Source: Balneolales bacterium (GTDB lineage Bacteria > Bacteroidota > Rhodothermia > Balneolales > HLUCCA01). From it: a stretch of DNA of 42,745 nucleotides. The notes beneath the pieces were generated by a model. That model did no database searches, was not told where the DNA came from, and saw only the letters and a program-made list of their open reading frames with translations. Position numbers and translations under genes: made by a program. Positions 33,701 through 40,318 of this stretch are shown here, piece after piece (within the stretch, counting starts at the first letter, position 1; the number at the start of each line of letters is the position of its first letter). The stretch covers positions 1 through 42,745 of the forward strand of contig JANJTJ010000049.1 of NCBI GenBank assembly GCA_024711145.1, written 5' to 3'.

Positions 33701-36700
33701 TCGAATACTACGACACCCAGCAGGGCGATCTGTATGTCGCCTACAACCGGAACTACCTGGCCATCAATCACACCCATGTCCAGGGAGTGCCGGCGTTCAC
33801 GGATGTGGCCGGCAACGCCCTCCGCTTCTCCGGAGACGATGCCATAACCCTGGGCAACGCCACCGACGACTTCTACCTGGCCGACCACCTCACCCTTTCG
33901 ATGTGGGTGAACCCTTCGGCAATAGACCAACCCGCCACCTTGCTGCGCAACGGGCAGCGGTTCGCCCTTGGCACCACCCCGGCCGGCGCCGTGTATTTCG
34001 TGGCCGACAACGGCACCGTGCGCGACTCCGTGGCCACCTCGGCCGGTCTCATCCAAGCCGGAACCTGGCACCATATCGGTCTGGTCTCCGACTCGCTCCG
34101 CCACCGCATCTACGTGGATGGCATGGTGCGGGCAGATGTGTCGAGTGCCGGGGACACCCTGGTCTTCGGTGGAACCGCCGACCTGATAGCCGGGGAAGGC
34201 TATCGGGGCGACCTCGACGAACTCGCCATCTATCGTGCCGGTGGTACGCCGCTGTGGTCCATCCTCCATACGATGAACCGGATCGTGAGCGCACCCACAG
34301 CCGGTATGGTCGCCGCCTTCCAATTCAACGAATCTGCGACAGACACCACCATCAACAGTGTGAATAGCTCGTCGATCCACCTGGGAAGTAGCAGTCGGTT
34401 CGTTCCGGCCGGATATCGGATGTACCCCGGACTGACCTTCGCCTACGACGTGACCGACGTACTCATCGCCGGTACCAACCTGAAACTGCAGCGGGTGGTG
34501 GAGGAAGGAGACCCCGAGCCGATCGATGCCGTGTTGCTGGGGCAATACATGACCCCCGTGGCCAACGCACCCGATACCCTGGCCTTGGTCACCAACGACC
34601 GCATCTTCGTGTTGCAGCTGTTCGACACCACCGAAGACCTCCTCGCGCTGCATTTCAGCCTGCCGGGCGGATTCGTCACCGGGTCGGTCGCCATGTCGCA
34701 ATTCAAATTGTACCACCGACCGTTGCGCAGCGATGCCGGATGGACCCGAGTAGCCGATGCCGCCTCGTTCCAGCAAGGCAACGACATCGTGTTCGAACTC
34801 GATTCCACATCGAATGGCGAATACATTGTGGCGCGAGACATCCAGGTGGCATACCAACAGACCGCGGGCAATGCCCACCGCTTCGATGGGAACACCGCCT
34901 ACATCTGGTTCGCCAACAACACGTGGTTGAACAGCCTCACCAGCCACACCATCCAGATGTGGTTCAAGACCGACGATGCCACCCGGGCCGTGCAGTTCCT
35001 CACCTCCAAAGGCAACGAGTTCATGGAGTTGCACCTTTCCGGAGCCAACCGCTCGCTGCGGTTCATCCCCCGAGCCGGTGCCTTCTATGACACGCAGGCC
35101 AACTCGATCCGGTCGGGTGAATGGACCCACGTAAGCGCCACCTTCGATGTGGCCGGTGCCAGGGTCAGCGTGTACCTGAACGGGGTGGAAGTTCCGCTGA
35201 CCGCCTCCGGTTACACTTCCGGGAATCCGTACACCGGCACCTACACCACAAGCGAATCGCTCAACATCGGGATTCGCACCGATGGCGGGTATCCGTTCGT
35301 CGGCACCATCGACGAACTGCGGGTTTGGAATGGTAGTCGTACCCCGTTGCAGATCTGGGACGACATGCACGGCACCCTGCCGCCCACCTTCCAACCCGCT
35401 CTCGTGCTGTATGCGCAATTCAACGAGAGCACGGGGAATCTCGTGAGCGATGCCGCGCTCGGTACCCAGGGCTACCGGACGAGCTTCTTCGACAACGGCA
35501 ACTGGGTGGCCTCCACCATTCCGATCAACCAGCAAGCGGAATACTCGGCGCAGTTGACCGGCCAGGCCGGTTGGAGGCTTCTGGCAAGTCCGGTACCGAC
35601 CACGGTCGGCGACCTGCTCGACGGGATATGGACCCAGGGTTTCGAAGGCACCGCCAACCCCGACGCCAACCCGCACGTGTTCACCTGGAACACGGCCAAC
35701 GGATCGAACAGCGCGGCGAACTGGGTACCGGTAAGCAGCAGTTCGCAACCCCTGCAGCCGGGTGAGGGCGTCTTCGCCTATGTGTACGCCACCGATCCCG
35801 ACGGCCAGGGCAGTTTCCCCAAAACACTGGCGGTAACGGGCCAAGGCCTCCTCCAGGACGCGCCCCTTACCACGCGTCTCAACCCGAACACCGACGGATG
35901 GGCGCTCGTGGGCAACCCGTATGCCACCGACATCCTCTGGGGCGACCTCACCCGGAATGGCGTGTATGATGTGCCTTACCTGTGGGACGCCAACGCCGAC
36001 GAGTGGGTCACCTGGAACGGTAGCACAGGCAGCCTTACCGACGGCCGCATCGGGGCATTCAATGCCTTCTTCGTAGCCACCATGGGCGAAAGCCCCAGCC
36101 TTGCCGCACCCTTCTCGGCGCGGCGTGCCGGCGCGACGCAATTCGTGGGCAAAGTGGTGCAGACCCAGGCCGCCGCCACCTTCGCGCTGAAGGTCGAGAG
36201 CCCCGACGGTCGCTCCAACCGCGCCTGGTTCTCCTTCGATGCCGAAGGAAAACTCGGGTTGGACGCGCACGACGCCTTCAAGCTGGCTCCCTACTCGGCG
36301 CAGTATGTGCAGTTGGCTTCGGTCATCCAAGACAGCATCCGCTTGGACATCAACCACTTGCCCCTGCTTACCGAAGAGCTTGCGGTACCGCTGCGCATCC
36401 GATCGACCGCCAGCGGCACCTACCGCCTCGTACTGCATGCGAACGCCTTGCCGCAGGGCTGGGACTACGCCGTGCTCGACACCGAAACCGGTGCGGTCAC
36501 CCGCCTGGAAGAGCCGCTCGAATTCGCCTGGACCGGCGCCGGCGCCGAGCTCACGCGGTTCGTGCTGAAGCTCTCGCCGATCACCATCACCCAGGTAGAA
36601 CCGCCCGCCGATGGGCCGCTCGTGTTCGGGTTGGACCAGAACTATCCCAACCCCTTCAATCCGTCGACTACCATCGCCTACCGGTTGGCGGCCGCCGGCA

Positions 36701-36882
36701 ACACCCGGCTCACGGTCTATGACCTGCTGGGGCGCGAGGTGGCGGTACTGGTGGATGGGGCCATGCCGGCCGGTCGCCATACGGTGAGCTTCGACGGAGC
36801 CCGCTTCGCCTCCGGCGTGTACCTGTACCGGCTCGAATCGGGCGGGCGCGTGCTCACCCGCAAATTCACCTTACTCAAATAG
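24733..36882 (+). CDS. Giant multidomain surface protein with T9SS C-terminal sorting domain
   Basis: 4,049 residues from ATG 24733; the track's start (24703) adds ten residues before an obvious signal peptide (MRTALLTAFLSIAATVSAQ). Domains by nucleotide position: LamG/concanavalin-like (24790-25440), Fn3-like, a second LamG-like (25780-26430), then Fn3-like units to about 32460 (21 in all, each built around a YGTDPDNL-type motif), a right-handed beta-helix-like region (32470-33400) with Gly-rich loops, one more Fn3, LamG (33810-34380), a linker domain, LamG (34865-35440), a C-terminal module (35520-36100), and the type A T9SS sorting domain (LDQNYPNPFNPSTTI then FASGVYLYRLESG). It is probably exported through the outer membrane and attached to the surface or released. 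LamG and Fn3 repeats suggest glycan or cell adhesion; this is inference. No catalytic site is recognised. The frame is intact throughout. Confidence 0.9.
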   Translation: MRTALLTAFLSIAATVSAQLPADGLRVHLRADAGTSTTVENEGITSWTDQSGNGFNASAPGGQPVYVSNAINGQPALFFNGTQYLHIANTGTLGLVNSDYEMFFVAKSSHSGIQFLGSGSLGHHEVHLNGLGALRFIPNEEVGINHGTDGDYTDGEQRIYSVRATTTHGTARVNGVDVGTTANARSASDALFSLGNRSVGGYPLVGHIAEVIIYNRVLSKVERNQVEAYLAEKYAVTEVFAAAPTVVLDSYQTSHQLGVTFSGLVNPNGSATTYRFLYGTDPDNLNLSTEPVSVGSGNAFVAAYVSVPGLSPAQTYHVVLEAENAAHAVRSPTGEVAITDQPTGTPVASIPASGLRVHLKADAGTSTTVENAVVDQWLDVSGNGLRAFPPASQPVYSPNAINGMPALQFSGVQALHIANTSTLGLTDSDYEMFVVAKSGNPAIQFLGSGGLAYHELHLNGAAGLRFIPKNPMFVDNGADQAFTDGTPRIFGVRASATTGVARVNGVDAGQFGDARSATDAMFRLGMRNDGTYPLYGHIAEVLIYDRTLSAPERTLVERYLASKYSISGAALTSPTLVLNTPTTTQDLGAVVSGTVNPNGVATTYHFLYGTDPDNMTHGTETVSAGAGTEPVEVEAALEGLDRNQVYYVKLVAETASQIVETAAQRFDTSYLEVLGFGTDVAVDSENPQATRLTATVRLGLPAGSGSEYKIRYGAFETDFIPINATGTLDETVWLPNDDLVFGQTYDLVLIGKGPTGKLTYSDTLSVVYYGIPSAVLSSAVPSPDGSVVVTGSANPNGFATSYSILYGTDLESLTATDAVALGNGTSAVAINRTLESLTPGQTYHIVLSVFNNDEVVSQSDTLTFSTRWPGADLTLADADPQTGATFGGAVYPNGFDAEYRFRYGTTTELGSATEWSAAGSGTEAVEALASGIAIDNNAIYQVIMEARIGANLIRTDTLSFDTYFVENPQVELGLAYADGAEHIRVSGSFDAAGSSEATYRILFGTDAEALAADQTGFAPGNFNNPDQTTGFERYLNPGEALSPGTTYFVRVEARSATGRTAFSEIGSILFAGLPTATLDSITTFQNFSARFHGSIQANSGTVTSVVQYGTDRNNLDLTGPDSLLTNLTPGLIYYAALAVTNASYPTQRSDTLAIDMRYATISFFNPDVVTPTSVTAYYGTNAHGSPKSGYIRFGTDETDLSQTVADPNQITGSTMGTRTLDISGLTPDARYFGQWVVEDLNGGPTTYSDVVEFNTTFPEVTLDSVRMGDNLVLNAYATVNTKNQNVTIRGQYAAQGDTDFDTQDSRYSVTASASTSPVNVVVPMTNLNEDETFSIRLQATNPSNKSGYSDTLNVDTYFVDYYQPTVSYSGADVAIRVELEAQPDLEYAYRILRGTRADSLTAMSDFVTLTTSERYTDIEAILEAEAFTHGTTYHFAIQGRGASGWLTQSDTLSLFFQSPPFARTPVVQLLPDLSATVSTTVFPNGRSLDHQFLLGTPPDSLVAIGTPMRISGFDSVVVTRALEDLDRFADYHLTQRFTVVGSADTTRSDTVAFDTNYPGVTIYDYTTYVEVDSIGEPIYGSIIGYIEPGGLETTAWVTYREENGTLVQTTVPVQVETLEDQITEVPIRFGPLDPNTAYRARLVVSNGERTNASDSLWFDTTFPRINREAVQPQEDGSAFITAKITREGSTGYYGLLYGTHPDSLINQYEWRNYGSSDAEEFTTNFSLSGLDESKTHFARLVIIRGYDQRTYRSAVFNWNYAKPVVLSSQVTQFQDLTARVDAMIDTKGKDVQFWVEWSNNQVGSESTDFVLVAGSDEPVAVQVTLPAVPRYSGTVLALAAQANGLSPTYADTTTILFDFPELLAFAQTPAILWSDNSLMIDLAMTNPSRSTDVVARFGYHPHPDSLVHVSETMTFMTEGINQFNLPMGPVVRNDTVYYQFELNHNGYVTRSAIGSVFTRSQIITLGEVDVTSTGGGTFRAVVNSVVDPNGLPTTIQGLISSTPDLANLANFGDTQLTEPSEQAYSVSFDGLTIGQTYYAVFSAYDHVNFNTFIFSDTLAIAFTAAPLAVELALRPDSSLQAVLTGVVIPAGRDLTYRIAYGTQPGTLDQTTASVAVSGDSATVAITETLAGLDRFSTVYASVVLESEGYDPIRSDTVSTTLAYPAFTFGTPSRTAEGDLQVPIIVDNGGFDTYVKLWYGIGSADPASATDSIEVAGSEVPVTINRLIPTPGIHVDVRFLAEARTDGLVSRSDTMSFTTPGPDFTFVRAFTTPDQKGFFEAVVNPNGIPTQIRFDYGTGGSLTQATAVIDVGSGTEPVTITNNMVDLDYQATYMARMSVFGAGFDVASDTIHFNTILPGAAITNLTADANGQGSVTVELFNRGLNTYLRLAYGLVGQGYTDTTAAVYAAFVSDPQIVHLNVSGLAPVTEYEVKVLVQDAADPNKVTVSSAVPLVTPAGIPLVELHGIVVDPLDESITAIGRVNPMGQAIVVRANYVNPDLGNFQINYNYGQELTGTEWIDIELPLVTSIEKRLPGGEGSTVQEDHEGVFPTVTLIAQYFDFPAGSDAQVSSETIPASTSGTTYFVTSLADTDHGVGQHGTLRYAMTRLNETVVEGPRKLRPGDAARTADGPKTNVIHIVVEGSLMLTAPLPTVTSSMALLGPGRDLFTIDAGDQFRPFTVGTDSIFRSNSEPYLSFELSDMTVSNGFARGTDGVDGGGGGAGMGGALFAHYGSVTAYNVLFHSNSATGGLGSELVGMGGRGGDAPGVGLGGTGNGGFGGGGGAPGGAGAFGGGAGAGSPVAPSGFGNYNVATSTRGADGYSFGGALFQRSGYLTLIQIEFVGNQVQNNRFGQGVFIMNTQIDFNDVVFDDGYYDPDPEFGSNQFYTHFDVSPAQAPVSAVAHYLTTTTARIDVERGSGTHRLILASTIGNEESGGGISAHWFEGLRFRASTDITDPTTEIQNGYRVVYADTGASVTVTGLEPGTSYEFMVFEYYDTQQGDLYVAYNRNYLAINHTHVQGVPAFTDVAGNALRFSGDDAITLGNATDDFYLADHLTLSMWVNPSAIDQPATLLRNGQRFALGTTPAGAVYFVADNGTVRDSVATSAGLIQAGTWHHIGLVSDSLRHRIYVDGMVRADVSSAGDTLVFGGTADLIAGEGYRGDLDELAIYRAGGTPLWSILHTMNRIVSAPTAGMVAAFQFNESATDTTINSVNSSSIHLGSSSRFVPAGYRMYPGLTFAYDVTDVLIAGTNLKLQRVVEEGDPEPIDAVLLGQYMTPVANAPDTLALVTNDRIFVLQLFDTTEDLLALHFSLPGGFVTGSVAMSQFKLYHRPLRSDAGWTRVADAASFQQGNDIVFELDSTSNGEYIVARDIQVAYQQTAGNAHRFDGNTAYIWFANNTWLNSLTSHTIQMWFKTDDATRAVQFLTSKGNEFMELHLSGANRSLRFIPRAGAFYDTQANSIRSGEWTHVSATFDVAGARVSVYLNGVEVPLTASGYTSGNPYTGTYTTSESLNIGIRTDGGYPFVGTIDELRVWNGSRTPLQIWDDMHGTLPPTFQPALVLYAQFNESTGNLVSDAALGTQGYRTSFFDNGNWVASTIPINQQAEYSAQLTGQAGWRLLASPVPTTVGDLLDGIWTQGFEGTANPDANPHVFTWNTANGSNSAANWVPVSSSSQPLQPGEGVFAYVYATDPDGQGSFPKTLAVTGQGLLQDAPLTTRLNPNTDGWALVGNPYATDILWGDLTRNGVYDVPYLWDANADEWVTWNGSTGSLTDGRIGAFNAFFVATMGESPSLAAPFSARRAGATQFVGKVVQTQAAATFALKVESPDGRSNRAWFSFDAEGKLGLDAHDAFKLAPYSAQYVQLASVIQDSIRLDINHLPLLTEELAVPLRIRSTASGTYRLVLHANALPQGWDYAVLDTETGAVTRLEEPLEFAWTGAGAELTRFVLKLSPITITQVEPPADGPLVFGLDQNYPNPFNPSTTIAYRLAAAGNTRLTVYDLLGREVAVLVDGAMPAGRHTVSFDGARFASGVYLYRLESGGRVLTRKFTLLK
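24790..26740 (+). repeat. Tandem duplication of a LamG+Fn3 module in the giant gene
   Basis: Two consecutive copies of about 0.97 kb (about 24790-25750 and 25780-26740). Both start with GLRVHL.ADAGTSTTVEN, share YLHIANT/ALHIANTSTLGL, SDYEMF, GSGGLAYHELHLNG-like and GHIAEV.IY.R.LS..ER segments, and end in an Fn3 unit with NPNG.ATTY.FLYGTDPDN. The DNA is also visibly alike over many stretches, indicating a fairly recent duplication relative to the more diverged later repeats. Confidence 0.8.
25470..32460 (+). repeat. Array of about 21 Fn3-like protein repeats
   Basis: Units of roughly 90-105 codons start at about 25470, 26450, 26750, 27050, 27340, 27630, 27950, 28204, 28504, 28810, 29115, 29403, 29720, 30016, 30310, 30610, 30930, 31220, 31510, 31800 and 32100; the first two are split by the second LamG domain. 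Each has a VNPNG or similar turn, a (R/L)YGTDPDSL-like strand, a TVAL..LTPGQTYHVVL core and ends near SDTLSFDT. Sequence divergence between units is high, so this is an old array rather than a slippage repeat. Confidence 0.75.
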
Positions 36883-36892
36883 GGACCCCGCC

Positions 36893-37072
36893 ATGAAATA
36901 CCTAGTGATGATCCTGTTGGTGCTCGGCACGGCAACCGTTCTGGTGGCCCAAGCCCCGCCACCGCCCACCCTGCTACCACCGCCGGCCCAGGCTCCCATC
37001 GACGGGGGCTTGGGGTTGTTGGCGGCGGCCGGGGCCGGTTATGCCTGGCGCCGACTCAAAAAGCGCACATAG
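36893..37072 (+). CDS. Small PID-CTERM-like protein
   Basis: 59 residues, too short for the ORF track, starting 10 nt after the giant gene. It has an N-terminal signal sequence (MKYLVMILLVLGTATVLVAQ), a short Pro-rich middle (APPPPTLLPPPAQ), and a C-terminal tripartite tail: the motif APIDGGLG, a hydrophobic stretch (LLAAAGAGYAW) and a basic end (RRLKKRT). This is the layout of PID-CTERM short proteins of Bacteroidota, a PEP-CTERM-like class presumed to be handled by exosortase-type enzymes or kept at the inner membrane. No sortase gene is nearby. The close spacing suggests cotranscription with the giant gene. The function is unknown. Confidence 0.75.
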   Translation: MKYLVMILLVLGTATVLVAQAPPPPTLLPPPAQAPIDGGLGLLAAAGAGYAWRRLKKRT

Positions 37073-37076
37073 CCCC

Positions 37077-37083
37077 TAATTTG
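37077..37083 (+). promoter_or_regulatory. -7-like box of the MDR oxidoreductase gene
   Basis: TAATTTG lies 5 nt before ATG 37089 and 4 nt after the stop of the PID-CTERM-like gene. No -33 TTG is obvious. Confidence 0.4.
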
Positions 37084-37088
37084 CGGGC

Positions 37089-38066
37089 ATGAAGCTCATG
37101 ACCGCCGCCGTGGCGCCCGCCTACGGCCCACCCGAAGTGCTCCGCCTGGAACAGGTACCCGTTCCGCAACCCAAGGCCGACGAGCTCCTCATCCGGGTGC
37201 GTGCCACCACCGTGAACCGCACCGATTGCGGCTTCCGAAGCGCCGAATACGCCATCATCCGGTTTGTGGGAGGCGGGTTGCTGAAACCCCGGCATCCGAT
37301 CCTGGGCTGCGAATACGCCGGCGAGGTGGTGGCCGTGGGCGACCGCGTCACCCGGTTCGCGCCGGGCGACCGCGTGTTCGGTTTCGACGACGCCCGGTTC
37401 GGGTCGCACGCCGAATACCGCATTTCGCGCCAAACCGATGCCTTGGCCCGCATACCCGATGGCTGGACCTATGAGGAAGCGGCACCCCTGCTCGAAGGCG
37501 CCCACTATGCCGATTGCGACTGGCGGGCCGCCGGGCTGCGCGCCGGCATGCGGGTGTTGGTGAACGGAGCCACCGGCGCCATCGGCTCGGCGGCGGTGCA
37601 ACTGGCCAAACAGGCCGGCGCGCAGGTTACCGCCGTGTGCGCCACCCCGCACCTGGAACTGGTGGCCTCGCTCGGCGCCGACCAGGTGGTCGATTACACC
37701 CGAGAGGACGTGGTGGCGCGGGGCGGTACCTACCATATCGTGTTCGATGCCGTGGGCAAACGCCGCTTCCGCGATTTCATCTCCGTGCTCGAACCCGACG
37801 GGGTGTACATGAGCACCGAACTGGGTCCGCGGGCCGAAAACATCACGCTGGCCCTGCGCGGCCTATTCACCAAAGGCAAGCGGGTCCTGTTCCCCATACC
37901 CACCATTTCCCAGGCCGATGCCGAACGGTTCGCCGCCCTGGCCTCATCGGGCGCCTACCGGCCCGTGATCGATTCGGTGCGGCCGTTCCGGGAAATCGTG
38001 GATGCCACGCGCCACGTGGAAACCGGTATGAAAACCGGCAACGTGGTGCTCCGCCACGACCCCTGA
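37089..38066 (+). CDS. Zinc-independent MDR-family NAD(P)-dependent alcohol dehydrogenase/quinone oxidoreductase
   Basis: 325 residues of the medium-chain dehydrogenase/reductase superfamily. The N-terminal GroES-like part has YGPPEVLRLEQVPVPQP and VRATTVNRTDCGF, with GCEYAGEVVAVGDRVTRFAPGDRVFGF. The Rossmann part has VLVNGATGAIGSAAVQLAKQAGAQVTAV, an AXGXXGXXXXQ-type NADPH site, and ADQVVDYTRED. The catalytic and structural zinc ligands of alcohol dehydrogenases are absent, as in quinone oxidoreductases and enoyl reductases of this superfamily. The substrate cannot be assigned. It ends 1 nt from the convergent response-regulator gene. Confidence 0.88.
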   Translation: MKLMTAAVAPAYGPPEVLRLEQVPVPQPKADELLIRVRATTVNRTDCGFRSAEYAIIRFVGGGLLKPRHPILGCEYAGEVVAVGDRVTRFAPGDRVFGFDDARFGSHAEYRISRQTDALARIPDGWTYEEAAPLLEGAHYADCDWRAAGLRAGMRVLVNGATGAIGSAAVQLAKQAGAQVTAVCATPHLELVASLGADQVVDYTREDVVARGGTYHIVFDAVGKRRFRDFISVLEPDGVYMSTELGPRAENITLALRGLFTKGKRVLFPIPTISQADAERFAALASSGAYRPVIDSVRPFREIVDATRHVETGMKTGNVVLRHDP

Positions 38067-38067
38067 A

Positions 38068-38493
38068 TCATTCCGGCAGTCGGCTCAACCGCAACCAGAA
38101 CTCCTCGATCTTCAGCACGGCCGTCAGGAATCCCTCCATGTCGAGGGGCTTGGTCACGAAGCTGTTCACATGGTGCTCGTAGGCCCGGTTCACATCGAGC
38201 CGGCTGGACGACGTGGTGAGCATGATGACAGGGATCTTCTTCAGCTCGGGGGCTTCTTTGATGCGCATGAGCACGTCGTGCCCGCTGTACACCGGCAGGT
38301 TGATGTCCAACAGCACCAGGTCCGGTCGCACGGCCTGGCTGTGCGCACCCTGCCTGAAGAGGAAATCCAACGCTTCCTGCCCGTTGCGGGCCACATGGAT
38401 GCGGGTTTTGATCTTGCTTTCCTCGAAGGCCTCGAGGGTGAGCACGATGTCGCCTTCGTTGTCTTCCACCAACAGGATTTCAACATCACGCAT
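38068..38493 (-). CDS. Single-domain response regulator, Rcp1-like
   Basis: 141 residues from ATG 38493 (the track's start at 38706 lies within the kinase gene). One receiver domain and nothing else: acidic pocket VEDNEGD, phospho-acceptor D63 in LVLLDINLPVYSG, Thr/Ser in MLTTSSS, Lys in VTKPLDMEGF. The EDNEGDIVLTLEAFEE start and SGHDVLMRIK resemble Rcp1-type regulators partnered with phytochrome-like kinases. It has no DNA-binding output, so it probably acts by protein interaction or phosphotransfer. The ATG overlaps the end of the kinase gene by 8 nt, so the two form a cognate pair. Confidence 0.92.
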   Translation of the reverse strand: MRDVEILLVEDNEGDIVLTLEAFEESKIKTRIHVARNGQEALDFLFRQGAHSQAVRPDLVLLDINLPVYSGHDVLMRIKEAPELKKIPVIMLTTSSSRLDVNRAYEHHVNSFVTKPLDMEGFLTAVLKIEEFWLRLSRLPE

Positions 38494-40318
38494 GGTCGGG
38501 TTTGGGTAGGGTGAAATGGAAGGTAGTGCCCTCGCCGGCCTTGGAATCGAGCCAGATGCGGCCACCCCAGGATTCGATGTTCTTCTTGGCGATGGCCAGA
38601 CCGATGCCGGTACCGCCGTATTGGTCCCGGTTGTGCAAGCGCTGGAAGATGATGAAGATCTTTTCGTGGAACTGGGGTTCGATGCCGATGCCGTTGTCAA
38701 GCACATGGAATACCCAGGCCTCGGGGGTATCCTCCACTTGCAGACGGATTTCCGGCGGCACGCCCTCGCGGGCGTATTTGATGGCGTTGTCCAGCAGGCC
38801 GTGCAGGGTTTGGGTCAATGGTGCCTTATACCCCATCACCACGGGTAGTTCGGGCACGTGCAGCACCACGTTCTTCTCGTGCATCACGCGCGAGCGGAGC
38901 ACCTTGTAATCGGTAATGATGCCATTCAGGTCCACAGGCAGTGCCGTTTCGTCGGGGTGCCCGGCGCGGCTGTATTCGAGCAGGTCCATGATGATCTGTT
39001 TCATGCGGACGGCCCCGTCCGTGGCGAACCCGATGTATTGCCGGGCCCGCTCGTCGAGCTGGTCGGCATACTTGCGCTCCAACTGGTTCAGGAAACTGGT
39101 GATCATGCGCAACGGCTCCTGCAGGTCGTGCGAGGTGATGAAGGCGAACTGCTCCAACTGCTGGTTCGACCGCTTCAACTCGGCATTCAGGGCCATCATC
39201 TCCTGTTCGTGGGTTTTCCGCAGGGTGATGTCGCGGAAGAACACGCTGAGGCCGTTCTCGGCCGGGTAGGCGTTCACTTCCAACCAAACGCCGTAATAGT
39301 CTTCGAAGGTGGCCGGGTGGCCCGTTTCGAGCACCTGGTGGTAGTAGCGGTAACTGGGTAGGTCCACCGCATCGGGGAAAACGCTCCACAGGTTCTTTCC
39401 GATCAGATCCGTCCGGTTCACTCCGAGCAGCCGCTCGGCGGTGTGGTTCCAGTAGGTGACGGTGAAATCCCGATCTATGGTGAAGAAGGCGTCGCCGATA
39501 CTTTCGATGATGGAGATCTTTTCGGCATAGGCTTTATTGAGCGCTTCGGCGGCGGCACGGCGTTCGTTGATGTTCTTGAAATAGACCGATACCCCCCCAC
39601 CCGACGGGTAGACGCTCACATCGTACCAGTTGCCGTCGCCCGGATAGTAGTATTCCATCTGGTGGCGGAGGTCGTGCTCGGCCACCCGTCGGTACAAGGT
39701 TTCCAACACGGTGCCCACCACCGCCGGAAACACCTCCCAGATGTCGCGGCCGATCACCTCATCGGCCGATCGGCCCAACAACCGCTCGGCTTCCTTGTTG
39801 AAATAGGTGAAGCGCCAGTTCCGGTCAACCGCATAGAAGGCGTCGGATATGGAAGCGAGGATTTCGGCCACCTTCAATTCGGCCAGTCCGGAATAGTGGC
39901 TCTCCCGGCCGATGCGGGGTTCGATGTCGGTGAGCTGGTCCGGATGTTTGCGCAGATGGTAGTCGGACTCGGTCACGTCGATCACGGTCACCAGCACGCA
40001 GGGGCGGCCGTGCAATTCCACCTTGTGCCCGTTCGCCTCGACCTGGATGAGGGTGCCGTCTTTTTTGCGATGGGTGAACACGCCCAAACGCAAGTTGCCG
40101 ACTTGGTTGTCGAACATGTGCCGGATTTCGGCCACCCTATGGACTTCCTCCGGCGGCCTCAGGTCGCGGATGTTCAGCCCCAGGAATTCGTCCCTTGTAT
40201 AGCCGTAGTGGTCCAGAGCCGCCTGGTTCACCGCGCAAATGTCGAGCGTTTCCGCATCGTACACCCAGTTGGGCAGGGGGTTGTGGTGGAAAAGCGTGCT
40301 GTAATCGAACGTTTCCAT
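38486..40318 (-). CDS. Multi-PAS sensor histidine kinase
   Basis: 610 residues from ATG 40318. The track's GTG at 40438 adds 40 residues that overlap the divergent VOC gene, so the ATG before ETFDYSTLF is preferred; a TACTTG box lies 8 nt upstream. No membrane segment or signal peptide, so cytoplasmic. Three PAS domains (about 8-125, 145-265, 265-380; the last two share ISDAFYAVDRNWRFTYFN and IGDAFFTIDRDFTVTYWN) precede a HisKA with H397 in FITSHDLQEPLRMI and a HATPase (LDNAIKYAREG, VLDNGIGIEP, GGTGIGLAIAKKN). The HDLQEPLR box is typical of the kinases of phytochrome-like and PAS-rich systems. No GAF/PHY or chromophore cysteine is visible, so the signal is unknown. Confidence 0.92.
   Translation of the reverse strand: METFDYSTLFHHNPLPNWVYDAETLDICAVNQAALDHYGYTRDEFLGLNIRDLRPPEEVHRVAEIRHMFDNQVGNLRLGVFTHRKKDGTLIQVEANGHKVELHGRPCVLVTVIDVTESDYHLRKHPDQLTDIEPRIGRESHYSGLAELKVAEILASISDAFYAVDRNWRFTYFNKEAERLLGRSADEVIGRDIWEVFPAVVGTVLETLYRRVAEHDLRHQMEYYYPGDGNWYDVSVYPSGGGVSVYFKNINERRAAAEALNKAYAEKISIIESIGDAFFTIDRDFTVTYWNHTAERLLGVNRTDLIGKNLWSVFPDAVDLPSYRYYHQVLETGHPATFEDYYGVWLEVNAYPAENGLSVFFRDITLRKTHEQEMMALNAELKRSNQQLEQFAFITSHDLQEPLRMITSFLNQLERKYADQLDERARQYIGFATDGAVRMKQIIMDLLEYSRAGHPDETALPVDLNGIITDYKVLRSRVMHEKNVVLHVPELPVVMGYKAPLTQTLHGLLDNAIKYAREGVPPEIRLQVEDTPEAWVFHVLDNGIGIEPQFHEKIFIIFQRLHNRDQYGGTGIGLAIAKKNIESWGGRIWLDSKAGEGTTFHFTLPKPDHA

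Noticed and set aside
33121-36780. 1,219-residue antisense ORF across the end of the giant gene
   Set aside because: It is the mirror of a high-GC coding frame; composition is Gly/Val/Arg/His-rich without domain motifs, and the sense strand has clear LamG and T9SS domains.
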